Assembly: GCA_011037195.1 (NCBI GenBank)
Contig: JAAEAF010001559.1
Span: forward strand, 62,001-126,000
Length of the DNA stretch: 64,000 nt
Source: Triatoma infestans
Lineage: Eukaryota > Arthropoda > Insecta > Hemiptera > Reduviidae
Direction of reading: 5' to 3'
The position numbers and the translations under genes were made by a program. How positions within the stretch are numbered: the first letter of the stretch is position 1; every line of letters starts with the position of its first letter. Below are positions 45,418 through 55,258 of the stretch, in pieces. Below the pieces are notes generated by a model. That model saw only the letters and a list, made by a program, of their open reading frames with translations, did no database searches and was not told the origin of the DNA.

Positions 45418-45717
45418 AACGGCAAGAGAGAGAGCAAAAGCCCGACTGAGAGAACAGACTCTCTCTGGTTCTCTCACTTAAGCAGGCTAGAGTGGGGAAC
45501 CTGCATATAAGCCAGTGAGAGAGCAGACATCTATCTATCAGATTCAACCATATAAATCGCATCGTGTCATATCTCTATTCCCACCTTTTATTCTATAAAA
45601 ATCATTACAAGTCCAGTGCAGTTTGTGTAAGCTTATAGCTATATTATAACAGTGTCTTCATATCTCTCCTAATTTCTCTCCTCATCAACTCCATTATAAT
45701 TGCAAACATTGACAGAA
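45418..45717 (+). mobile_element. LTR-like repeat, diverged relative of family L
   Basis: About 300 bp starting TGTAACGGCAAGAGAGAGAG and ending CTCCATTATAATTGCA. The ending and the CT-rich 3' part resemble family L, while the first half does not. ACATTG occurs just before the start and again after the end (45715-45720), a possible target duplication, though the exact boundary is ambiguous. It abuts the truncated RT fragment. Confidence 0.45.
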
Positions 45718-46074
45718 TTTCAAATTTGAAGAAAATTCTTGAACAGGAAGTGAGACTTTACAGAATAAGTTTTTCTTTTTTTGGACTTTTCTCTTGACAA
45801 CGACTATAATGATTTTTTATAAATTTTGGAATGCTAACTGCACACATTAAAACGTATCCCTTTTATTTTGATGGATTTCCAAAAAAAAAAAATGGATTTT
45901 TAGTGGTTGTCAGGAATCTATAAGCATAAATTTTTAGATATTATTTAGGATTGTTCAATGTTATTGGCGCTTTATTCTGGATTATAATATAAATCACTTC
46001 TTCCATGGAAAATTTAAAGAAAATGTGTAAATGTTTAATTATTTTTAATTGCAATAAGAAAAAAACGTGACCGG

Positions 46075-46109
<35 letters not shown>

Positions 46110-46485
46110 CGAGATTTCCTTAAAATTAATTGTTTTCATATCCTGTCAACTAAAAAAGTAAATTAAATTAAAATAAATAAATTCAATTAAATTTAATTTA
46201 ATTAAACTAAATTAAAGTGGACCAGTGATAATAATTTTAAAAATGATTGCGTCTGAAGGAAATATTGAATATTCACTTGTTTTTTTATTTGTACAATAAA
46301 AAGTTTCGTTTAACTCTTGATTCATTTAACACCAACAGCTGAACTTGAAATGTCGTCGTCATTAAAATTTTTTGTTGAAAAATATATGAATAAAAATAAA
46401 AATTCTATATTTGTTGAATAAATATAAATATATGTTTCATTTATTCAGAATTATTTATATAGAAATTGAAAACTTTTATATAATA
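45718..46485. repeat. D1 fragment and AT-rich DNA
   Basis: Forward D1 at 45720-45870 with AACAGGAAGTGAGACTTTAC (altered core). A (TA)n run of about 14 units lies at 46079-46106. The rest has AATTAAATTAAA-like low complexity. Confidence 0.6.
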
Positions 46486-46515
46486 CTAGCTAGCCCGGCC
46501 ACACTTCGCTGTGGC
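46486..46515 (-). terminator. Helitron 3' end: hairpin and CTAG
   Basis: On the minus strand a 6-bp hairpin GCCACA/TGTGGC with a GCGAAG loop (46515-46498) is followed after 8 bases by CTAG and then T (46489-46485). A short hairpin about 10 bases before CTRR, with insertion in front of T, is the standard Helitron 3' terminus. It lies just downstream of the helicase remnant on the same strand. Confidence 0.8.
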
Positions 46516-46584
46516 TCAATCTGATATTTAAGAAAGTAAACAGAAGTATTACAGTTAACATAGTTCAGCAAGAAAACACATCAT

Positions 46585-47345
46585 TCAGTTTAATACCCTA
46601 CTTTGCGTTGCTGAGCATTGAAAGGAAAGAAAGAAAAAATGTTTTAACTGAAAGTCTTTTTTTATTGTAAAGCTAGTGAATGGACTACATTTTTTTGTTT
46701 GTCCGTTTTCTGCATAAACATAAAGATCAGATGGTTTATCGACTGTGGAGCATGCGACTTGCCCATGAGAGAAGCATTCGTTTTCTAAATTCAAACCGCA
46801 CATTGTAAAGTTTGTCCTTGCGCTTTATTGATAGTCATACCGAACGCAAGGCATATTGGAAATTGAAGTCGTTTGAACTCGAACGGCATATCTGTCGGAA
46901 AGAATGGTATTCGTGGAAGTTGTACGTCTTCACCTTTATGAGGGCCAATGAGGATTGTTGCTTCAATTAGATTATTCATCAATTTTTCAACTACTAATCG
47001 TGTTCCATTGCATAACTTTGGCTGATTGATGTTTCGGAGTAATATAATTGGCACACCAATTTTCAAATTTAGAATGTGAGACGGTAATCCGGGAACATCG
47101 AGTGAATTAAGAAATTTCGCAAGTCTTTCAATGTATGGTGTAATGCTTCCAATGACTTCTTATGAGCCATTGTACACTCATCCCATACAGTGATTTTGCA
47201 CGCCTGAAGAACCTTTCCCATTCCTGATGTTTTAGAAATGTTACATGTTGGGTTTTCTGTGAAGTGCATGTTTAGCGACAGTTTAAGAGCTGGATGCGCT
47301 GTTCTACCTCCTGGAAAGCAATACCTGAAGAAGCAAGTGCTAACG
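46585..47345 (-). pseudogene. Helitron PIF1-type helicase, internally deleted
   Basis: Minus strand, in order: LALASSGIA (near 47320), frameshift, [35 protein letters not shown] (Walker B-like region), then directly [62 protein letters not shown] (a late helicase motif) and LENECFSHGQVACS. About 300 residues normally between the WDE region and the LDVPGLP region are missing, as are Walker A and the Rep nuclease. Several frameshifts and a stop show it is dead. It leads into the Helitron end at 46486. Confidence 0.9.
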
Positions 47346-47660
47346 CAATATGGCCGTTTGAACGGATTATAGCTCGGAATTTCCCGTTTCTGTGGGAAAT
47401 TCCGAATAGAGGTACTTAAAGGTAGTTGAGAAAGAGGTTCAGAAAGCCCGCCACCATCGCAACGTGTCTGAGTCGGTCTATTTCTGCCAACCTCGCGAAA
47501 CGCTCGGAATTTCCCATTTCCGTGGGAACTTCGGAGTAAAATGTATATATAAACACTCTTATATAGAAATGCAACGTTGTGTAAAAATTTCAAGACGATC
47601 CATCGACTACTTTTCGAGTTTTGCGGCCACAAACATATGGATGCTGAATTTTTATATGTA
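47346..47660. repeat. Hairpin-bearing segment upstream of the Helitron remnant
   Basis: The imperfect palindrome GGAATTTCCC...GTGGGAAATTCC occurs at 47377-47404 and again at about 47510-47532, separated by a segment with GCCCGCCACCATCGC. It is followed by TTTCAAGACGATCCATCGAC and GAGTTTTGCGGCC, wording often found near ends of invertebrate transposons. This is probably another insertion or the other end of a non-autonomous Helitron. The 187-codon minus-strand frame reads through it by chance into helicase sequence. Confidence 0.5.
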
Positions 47661-48450
47661 ACCTGGAAAATAACAACTCGTCAATTACATTTTCGAGTCT
47701 ATCTAACTGATGCTAAATTACAATAATCATTTTATTTTTATTCTTTTACATTGTCCAACCATATTATTAGTATAATCATGAATGAAGTCATTATTAGCAA
47801 ACTATTCTTAAGAAATGAATAATTTTCTAATTATTTTCGTCTGGTCAAATAACTATTGTCAACCTTGGTAGACTATTTTTGTCCCTGGTAAATTGTAGAA
47901 AATTGCACGTAGTGAATGACTGTTAGTGAATCTAAAGAATTTGTTGTTCCGCTAAATCCAGCCAAATAGCTGCTGTATTAACTACTTCTGCAAGTCTTTA
48001 ACAGTAGTAGATAACGCTGTTCAGCTTCAAAAATCGCGAAATAGTAATGCAAAACTTAAATCACCAGTGATTAAAATATCATGTTTATTTTTCAGGATCG
48101 CATACTTCTTTCAGTCTACCTTGTCTATCATCTTCTTGAATATTTGCCTTTTCCAAATCATGTGCATTTGTTCAGCCATTTTTGAATTAAATCAAACCAT
48201 TCATTTGGACAATTTACGTCGTATTGTTTAAGCATTCAAGGGTAAATGTCAGATAGTTTCAGCCACGCACACAAACTACAAATCCAAACACCGAAAGGTA
48301 TTATTTCAAGGTGGAGATTTGTAGAGAATTTGTCAAAGTTGAATTATATATACTGAAACAGAGCCGTCAAACAGATGTTTTAGGCTGATGACAGAGATAT
48401 CACCTTATGATAATGAATTCTTTGTTCTTATACAGATTTTTTTTTTTGTG
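47661..48450 (-). other. Unassigned; possible decayed coding segment
   Basis: No clear gene. Minus-strand reading at about 48175-48240 gives QYDVNCPNEWFDLIQKWLNK with plausible amino-acid composition, but neighbouring frames are broken and I recognise no family. It may be an internal part of an element truncated on both sides. Confidence 0.3.
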
Positions 48451-48459
48451 AACAGTGCA

Positions 48460-48900
48460 CTGCTACGAAACGAGTTTCATCCCTTCTGGTGCTCGAATGG
48501 GACCACTCACCCTACAGCATCCTTTCCAAATTAATATCTCTGAAAAATTTCAGAATCTGGGATGGTTCATGGGTGTGGATATATCTTCCTTCAACCCATG
48601 GTAAGTAAACAGGCTTTCAGTCTCTAGATGATAGCGTTGCAGTCAATTTGGAAGTATATTGGAGTCTGTTCCATCTCCCCACAGAATCTGCAGGTACTAT
48701 CACATGCCTCTTAAGTCTACAATGCCTCTTGAGGAAAGCTGGCAACATGCAGAGCCTATTTTTACTCAAGACTGACGCACGCTTCAGATAATTTCTGGTT
48801 ATAACCTCCCAAACAAGACTTGGCCTGCTTCAGTCCTGAAAGATTTTTCCAGAGCAATGTCCTCTTCACTTCCTCCACAGTTCTGAGTTCTTTTCGGAAA
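48460..48900 (-). pseudogene. R1/LOA-like LINE, 3' end with CCHC zinc finger
   Basis: Minus strand: LKRHCRLKRHV, then CRFCGEMEQTPIYFQIDCNA, matching the C-x2-C...H...C finger at the end of LINE ORF2 with an RNase H-zinc finger tail. Frames shift several times. The 3' UTR runs to CAGTGCACTGTTCAC followed by an A run (T run at 48440-48448 on the plus strand). Confidence 0.7.
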
Positions 48901-49400
48901 TTACTTACTTACTCTAGAGCTATAACGGTCCATGAATGACACGATCTTCAGCCACCACAGCTTTTCACCTATTTCTCCGACGTTCTGCATCTATGCTGAC
49001 CAAGGATTTCCAAATCATCCTGCATATCCTTTAACCATTTCAGTCGCGGTCTGCCCTTCGGCCTTTTCCCACCAAGATGTCCATACAAAGCTTCCCTGGG
49101 ACCACTGGTCTCCTCCATCTTTGCAAATATCTCAGTCATCGCAACCTACCAGAGCCTCTTTATAGTGGCTACTATATCTGGCTCACCGAACAGTTCTGTG
49201 ACTTCTCGATACGTCCTGACTTTATACCCATCTTGTGTCTTTACAGATTCATTTATCCTTTTCACTGGCTCCTCATTTCTGAGTTCTTTTCGGAGAGACT
49301 TATCCCACAGAAGAGTTTCAACCCAAGCGCCTTTCTTTGCCAGGTTCGGCCATCTCAATTCCTTCCACGTCAACATGTCCTGATGGGAACGGAACAGTTC
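48900..49400 (-). pseudogene. LINE ORF2 C-terminal fragment (different element)
   Basis: Minus strand: LRNEEPVKRINESVKTQDGY, YREVTELFGEPDIVATIKRL, then after shifts a GKRPKGRPRLKW-type motif and KDMQDDLEILG. This is the post-RT C-terminal region, as in the fragments at 36300 and 56393. It joins the R1/LOA-like fragment at about 48900, so one element inserted in or next to the other. Confidence 0.75.
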
Positions 49401-50540
49401 CCGCCTAGGAAATGAGTGGCATTTCCATAGTTACTATTTTTAAATTGATGACTTAGAACTCAGTGCTTTAATGGCGGTCTGGCTTATTCGGATAGGATTT
49501 TTAATTTCCTGTCGAGATTAAACTGGTTACATCTTCTATTTTCCGCCTGAGAGATGCTGGGGTTTCTCTTCGTATATCACATTTCCGAATATCTCTTGGA
49601 TCACATACTCCGGCCTCAGTCTTCTCAGGGGTCCTCGACCCATTCTTATATCTTTTTATATAGATATTCTTTTGATTTACAATTCTTTGTCTCATTATTT
49701 ATTGAAAGAACTTAGACTTGAATGAAATTTTCCGGAAATCTTCTAACGCAAAAAAATCAATATTTTTTTTAAACTCTTATTCTTACAACGTATATTTTGA
49801 AATAAAACACTCCTTACAAGAAAGCTTAATATAACTTAGCCCGAGGAACTTTCTTTCCTAAAAACTATCAATTCCAGATTTTATCTTGAGATCCCTTAGT
49901 TTAACGATTGGTACACCTCAGTTCAGTCGGTTTGTTACTTTTTTTCACTTCTTTTTAACTCAATTCTTTCCATCTGGAAATGACACTTTTCCTCTATTTG
50001 TTACTGCAATACCTTTGTAGTTAATGGAACGACTGCTCAAATTAGGATAATTATAGTGTACACAAAAAACTTGTGAGTTATGCAGGAAATTAAATTCAAA
50101 AGATTTTTACATTTTCTAGTTATAATATTGTAATCATACGATGAAATAGTAAGGAGAAATATTAAAAAAGTGGGGATAAAAAATCTTTGAGATTGGGAGG
50201 GAACCATGACTCGATTATCTTCTAATGATTCATTGGAAAAACTATCAATTAAAGAAACTATTTCCTCTCAACTAACTTGTTTACGTTTAAATTAGGAAAA
50301 TATTATTCATTCTATTATTTGTATCTTCTTCTGTTTTTTCTTTGTTTTACTACTTCCAAAATAGTTTCAAATTTACAGCCTGGTAAATCATTTTTTAATG
50401 ATTTCTTTAAAAATAAGGTACTGTGAAACACTCACATGACTTTTTCTTATTAACATTATTATAGATCTTACTGATAAGCTTTCCAAAACTTTAGTTAGAC
50501 GTTTTTTTGATTTTGATATATATATATATATTATATATAT
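49401..50540. other. No gene seen
   Basis: 49401-49700 contains a CT-rich stretch with no recognisable protein. 49700-50540 is AT-rich, with a D1 end-like word TGAAACACTCACATGACTTT at 50424-50443 and a TA run near 50518-50545. Confidence 0.5.
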
Positions 50541-50544
50541 ATAA

Positions 50545-51415
50545 ATAAAGTTCCAGGGGAGTGTGTGGGCTGACCCCGCAGCTATTAATTGGGAAGCATC
50601 TGGGTAGGTACTCCACTATATTGCAGGCTGAGGTTTTTGCCATTAATGTCTCTGGCGAGGAGAACTTGTGTAGAACTCGAAGTAGCAAGGTTATATGCAT
50701 TTACTCGGACAGGCTGGACTGAAAGCTCTTGGGGCTTACAGAACTACCTCCTCCCTAGTCAAGGTATGCCGTGAGGCATTCACGCGACTATCCAGGCACA
50801 ATAGGTTTCAGCTGAGATGGGTGCCTGGACATGCAGGGATTGTGGGTAATGAGGCAGCTGATCAAGTGGGCAGGAACGGGGAGAATACTCCGTTCTGTGG
50901 TCCAGAGCCTGTCCTGGGGATAACCAGTGGAGCGGTCCGTGCAGCTATTGGAAAATGGCTCCGTAGCAAGCATGAGGCGCTATAAGGTGTGAGCCTTAGG
51001 GGCAATGCAAGTAAAAGGATGTTGCCAAAACTGTGTAAAGGCAGGACCAAAGTGAGCTTTAGCCTGAGTAGGAACCAGATTTCGCTGGTCATGGGCTATG
51101 TATTGGTCATGGTAGGTTCAGGAAGCATCTCTGCAAGGTGGGGCTAATAACGCCGGAACCCTTGTGTAGATTGTGTCATGAAGAGGGCGAGACATACCTG
51201 CTATTTGATTGCGTAGCAATATCCAAATTGCGATATGAAACTTTGGTACATTGCGACCTAGGGAGATAGTTGCGCAAAAAGATCTAGAGGTAAAAATCCT
51301 TAAATTCCTTAGGAGAGGAGGGTTCACATACTAGAAGAAAATCGGGGATGGCACAATAAGCCTATTTTGGCAGCTGCGCCGGTGTATAGCCCATCCGAAG
51401 ACCCCTAATCTAATC
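50545..51415 (+). pseudogene. R1/LOA-like LINE 3' end: RNase H and CCHC finger
   Basis: Plus-strand frames give QAGLKALGAYRTTSSLV, then RWVPGHAGIVGNEAADQVGR, the C-terminal RNase H signature (HxGxxGNExAD), then a KHLCKVGLITPE segment and LCRLCHEEGETYLLFDCVA, a C-x2-C...E/H...C finger. Two stops and frameshifts interrupt it. The 3' UTR has GCACAATAAGCCTATTTTGG and ends CCCTAATCTAATCTAAT, a TAATC tail typical of several insect LINE families. About 290 codons of a much longer ORF2 survive. RNase H removes RNA from the RNA-DNA hybrid during target-primed reverse transcription. Confidence 0.9.
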
Positions 51416-51924
51416 TAATTCTTTATATTTGTACGCTTACCAAACGTTTAGTTAGACTTGTATTTATTATGTATATATATATATATAAATAATGTGGGTT
51501 GGGATTACACTTGTTTATCTGGAAGTTAATGCATTCTATGGCAGCGCACTCTGTCTCAATCCCATAGCAGTTTAAATTTAAGCGTAACTCCACAATCCGC
51601 CTAAAGTTTCAGGAAAAAATGTTTCAAATAAAAGTGATTGGTTAATATATAATATTTATATAGAAAGTTATATAATTTATATAATATATGTAGAAAGAGT
51701 TTATAAATTTTTACACATACCCAATTGCAAAATAATCAGAAACATATAGTGTGACGTAACACTTTTGGTGAACACTTCAAATTTAAAATTCTTAGCATTA
51801 AATATAATGTTTCTCAATTTTATATAGAAAAAAGAACTGCATAGTGCATTCACAAGGTACCGTTGCAGCTCCTCCAGAAATCTCCAAAAAATTATTTTTT
51901 TCTGGTTTCAAAAAATTGATAAGT
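51416..51924. repeat. D1 traces and AT-rich DNA
   Basis: Reverse D1 at 51600-51650 (AAATGTTTCAAATAAAAGTG), a TA run at 51475-51487. Nothing else recognised. Confidence 0.5.
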
Positions 51925-52247
51925 TCTGGTATTTTATCCTTCGTAACATGCATATTTACTTCCCGACCGATTTTGGATTTTCATCCATCGTCAGAGTAAA
52001 TTCACCAAGTTCGTGTAGAGAGTTCACTTCAACGTAATGTTTCTGTTACACTCACACTTGTTGGTTGAATATAATTTATGTGGGGAGGTTATAAGGTTAT
52101 ACAACCAACAAGTGTGAGTGTAATAGAAACATTACGTTGAAGTGAACTCTCTATACGAACTTGGTGAATTTACTCTGACGTGGATGAAAATCCAAAACCG
52201 GTCAGGAAAAAAATAAATATGCACACTACGATGGATAAAATACCAGA
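51925..52247. mobile_element. Palindromic ribozyme-bearing element, family B copy 2
   Basis: A 323-bp inverted repeat. Left arm: TCTGGTATTTTATCC, GCATATTTAC, ACCGATTTTGGATTTTCATC, TTCACCAAGTTCGTGTAGAG, ACTTCAACGTAATGTTTCTG, CACACTTGTTGGTTG. The right arm repeats these inverted and ends GGATAAAATACCAGA. The loop is about 40 bp (GTGGGGAGG). Hammerhead-like motifs on opposite strands are at 51965-51994 (minus; GAAA is AAAA) and 52175-52203 (plus; one core base missing and AAAA). Confidence 0.8.
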
Positions 52248-52389
52248 TGTCCATCCACATATTTAAAAATTATAAATCTTTATAAGTATAGTTTATAACC
52301 AAAGGTGAAAGAAAATTATAGCAGCATTTGAGAAAATAACGAAAAAATAAAAATTCTCAAAAAGCAAAAAACTCATAAAGCAAAAATTA

Positions 52390-52880
52390 CAGAAAGTTCA
52401 TACTTGATACTTAGTTCACTTTTTTGCTATTTATCAAAAGACGGTTCGAACGATTTTCTTTAAATTTGGTATTTCAACTGCCCATATAATGTACTAAGGT
52501 TTTATTTGTAACATTTTTCCAGGAAAAGCCATTTTTGGGGAAATTTAGGGGTAATGTTTTCCCCATATGTGCTATTTTAGTTTATTACACAATTCTATTA
52601 TCAATTCTATTTATGATTAAATATATCGTCAAAAATTCGAATTTCAAAAAAATAAGTAAACCGGAAGTGCAGTGTACAGTTTTTTAGTTTTTGGGATTTT
52701 CTCCATGAAGTTACCGGCGGATTTAAATTTGGCATACTAACTGTGAATATAGAGAGACCTATCACTTTTGTCTGAAAATTTTTTTTCCCGAGTAATTCAT
52801 TTATAGAAGTTTAGGAGGAGAGGGAGAAGGCATGCTGCTTTCCTCAATGAAGTAATTTTTTAAGGTTTGATTTTCCTATT
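52390..52880 (+). repeat. Dispersed repeat D1, good copy
   Basis: Contains CGAACGATTTTCTTTAAATT, TTTTTCCAGGAAAAGCC, the uninterrupted Harbinger-site equivalent TTTATTACACAATTCTATTA at 52573-52592, and AAGTAAACCGGAAGTGCAGT (core at 52655-52674). Together with 4530 it documents the pre-insertion site of the Harbinger element. Confidence 0.8.
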
Positions 52881-53440
52881 GATATAAAAATTGAAGACAA
52901 ACGTTTAATAAAAATTACAAGTTTGAAGAGAAATTTGTCAATTACTGCATTAAGAGAAAGTTGTGTCAAATGTTTCGCTTCAAAGATTTTTTTAAAAACA
53001 AATTCTCAACCAAGATTATTTCTGTTCATTGAAATCTTTACAAAAAAAAAAAAAAAAAACTAAATTTATTTGTTTACCGGTTTTGACATTGTATTATAAT
53101 AAATGCCTAAATTCGAAAAATACTTAATTTGCGCCTTTTTGAGATAAAAGCAAATTTTTGGCAAGCAGTACATATTATATTATAAAATCATAACAAATAT
53201 TAATTATATGTAATCACTATATAATAACTTTATTATATAATTACTTCATTAATAATAATCACTAATTATATGTTATTCATATTGTTATATTAATTTCATA
53301 TATATATATATATACGTTTATTATTACAAATAATAGTTAATAGTTACAAATAGATATAATAATTTGAATTTTATAATAAGGATGCAGTTACATTCACATA
53401 CACAAGTGGTCACTATTACTATAGATGTCAAATGATTTCT
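52881..53440. other. No gene seen; AT-rich DNA
   Basis: Very AT-rich, with an A run at 53041-53060 and repeated TTATATAATTA-like words at 53170-53330. Confidence 0.55.
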
Positions 53441-53740
53441 TCTAAAGTGCTATTTCAGTTTATTTTTACAATTTCTATCATCTACAAATAATATTACCTA
53501 AAATTAAATATGTTGCCAAAATTCCGTGTTTGAAGAAAATCTGTTGACCGGAAGTGCCCTTTATAGAGCAGTTGACTTGAGTTTTTCTCCATAAAGACGT
53601 AATTAAGTTTGATTAAATTTGGCGTATTAACTATACAAAGAGAGACATATCACTTCTGTTTTTAACTTTATTGAATGAAATTGATTTTTGAGTGGTTTTG
53701 TGGGGGAGCTCGAAGGTCATGCGCCCCTTAATTAAGCCGT
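53441..53740 (+). repeat. Dispersed repeat D1, partial
   Basis: TCTTCTAAAGTGCTATTTCA, ACAATTTCTATCATCTAC, TTGACCGGAAGTGCCC (core at 53548-53563) and AGACATATCACTTCTGTTTT. Immediately upstream of the SINE insertion. Confidence 0.75.
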
Positions 53741-53755
53741 TTCATTAAGTTTAGA

Positions 53756-53983
53756 AAGGAAGGGATTAACTCAGTGGTTGGCGCGTTGAACTCCCACGTG
53801 GAGGACCCGGGTTCATGTCCAATGCTACCCTTAGATTTTTTCATCCTAGGAGCCTCTACAGTTCATTCGGTGATGGAAGTGTCGTCTGTAGCGAGAGAAC
53901 TCTGTCCGGAGGCTGGCTGTGCACTGAGAAGGCGTCGGATACCAATGGATGTTGACGCGCCTTAAATTTAAAAAAAATAAGAA
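53756..53983 (+). mobile_element. tRNA-derived SINE, type-2 tail, with target-site duplication
   Basis: Head AAGGGATTAACTCAGTGGTT (A box) and GACCCGGGTTCATGTCC (B box), body with TTAGATTTTTTCATCCTAGG, GCCTCTACAGTTCATTCGG, GAGAGAACTCTGTCCGGAGG and GCACTGAGAAGG, tail GGATGTTGACGCGCC and an A-rich end. A perfect 9-bp target-site duplication AAGTTTAGA flanks it (53747-53755 and 53984-53992), evidence of LINE-driven insertion and of relatively recent age. A 63-codon frame across it is chance. Confidence 0.92.
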
Positions 53984-53992
53984 AAGTTTAGA

Positions 53993-54685
53993 TTCTACCA
54001 TGACGCATCTATCCGTCTATTAGACGCGCTACTCACCCTCCCATTCTGCTTTATGAGACCATAATACTGACAGTTGATAAAGCCCGATATTTAGGACTTT
54101 ATCTAGACAAAAGACGTACTTGGAATCCGCACACAAGATTAAAAAGGCGAACTAAACAGACGATACAAACTTCTCTCGAGACTACTTGACCAACGCTCTA
54201 AACTTTCCCTTAAAAACAAAAGATTTATCTACAACACTATTTATTATTAAGCCCCTCTGGACAAACGGATGTGAAGTCTGTGGTTCAACCAAGCATTCCA
54301 ACTCCTATCGCATTCAATTGTTGCAATCCAAAATCCTCAGAAGAATTTACCAATGTCCCGTTCTATGTTTCCAACCTAACCCTTCAGACTCACCTTAAAA
54401 TTTCTTTTGTCTATTAACTAATAAAGACGCGTTACAAAACAATTCCATGACTCCACAACCAACCCTTTAGTCCAAAAACTCTCCCACCTACTAAGCGACA
54501 CAACTCTCCCAGGAGACCGAAATGCCACATGCCACCTAACGTTAGTATTTTCTAACAGCCAATAAATTAGGGAGCCTACCTCCACCGCGAGTCATCTCCC
54601 AACAAGTTTTTCACGCCATTTTTATATCATCTTGCCATCATCACGCTTTGAATAATTGTGAATTTCCTAATAAAATAAATAAATG
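53993..54685 (+). pseudogene. Jockey-like LINE RT C-terminus
   Basis: Translation across frameshifts gives KARYLGLYLDKRRTWNPHTR, LNRRYKLLSRLLDQRSKLSL, then PLWTNGCEVCGSTKHSNSYR, LQSKILRRIYQCP and FYVSNLTLQTHLKISFV. This is the segment after the RT thumb that is highly characteristic of Jockey elements. The 3' end has AATTGTGAATTTCC and AATAAAATAAATAAATG. The polymerase core is missing. Confidence 0.88.
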
Positions 54686-54975
54686 AAAAAAGATTCTACC
54701 ACTGATTTTAACACTGAAGACAACTAAGCACATAGTAAGCACATTATAAGTTTGAAGAAACTTCAATGGTTGACCATGTACAAAAGTTATGATTGATCAT
54801 AACATTGTACATTGCCGTGTATGTGGTGGTAGCACATAGAGCTGCTGCCAAATTCTTAATAGTTTTAATAGTTTTGGAACTGGCACCAATATAATGCTCC
54901 CATCACTTTTGTTGCGCTACTGAAAAATAAAAGAAAAATAAAAAATTCGAATCTGTTTTCAAAAATAAATAACTA
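54686..54975. other. No feature seen
   Basis: 290 bp of ordinary AT-rich DNA between the Jockey-like fragment and the next palindromic element. Confidence 0.5.
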
Positions 54976-55258
54976 ACATCAGGTATTTTATCCGTCATAG
55001 CATGCATATTGATATTGTTTCTGACCGTTTTCGGATTTTCATCCACCATCAGAGAAAATTCACCAAGTTCGTATAGAGAGTTCACTTCAACGTAATATTT
55101 CTGTTACACTCACACTTGTTGGTTGGTACGCGAACTTGATGAATTTGCTCTGACGATAGATGAAAATCCGAAACCGGTCAGGAACAATATCAACATGCAT
55201 GCTACGACCGATAAAATACCAGATGTTATCCAGTAATGCGGACCCACTCACATTTTCA
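54976..55258. mobile_element. Palindromic ribozyme-bearing element, family B copy 3
   Basis: Shorter palindrome: left arm ATCAGGTATTTTATCCG, GACCGTTTTCGGATTTTCAT, ATTCACCAAGTTCGTATAGA; right arm ACGCGAACTTGATGAATTTG, ATGAAAATCCGAAACCGGTC, GATAAAATACCAGATG. The outer flank ATGTTATCCAGTAATGCGG is shared with copy 1 at 43113. The inverted arms lack the middle part present in copy 2. Confidence 0.75.
55150..55179 (+). ncRNA. Hammerhead-like ribozyme motif (family B, copy 3 right)
   Basis: CTGACGA (55150-55156), an extra T, helix II AGAT/ATCC with one mismatch and a GAAA loop, GAAA (55170-55173), CCGG, TC. The core is complete and helix III is the palindrome ACCGGT. The opposing minus-strand motif at 55023-55052 has CTGATGG (one core A lost) but a perfect GGAT/ATCC helix II. 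Helix I is not obvious in this family. Confidence 0.5.

Noticed and set aside
47069..47632. 187-codon minus-strand frame as a single gene
   Set aside because: Only its C-terminal third is helicase-like. The first part reads through unrelated hairpin-bearing sequence and the true helicase frame shifts near 47315.
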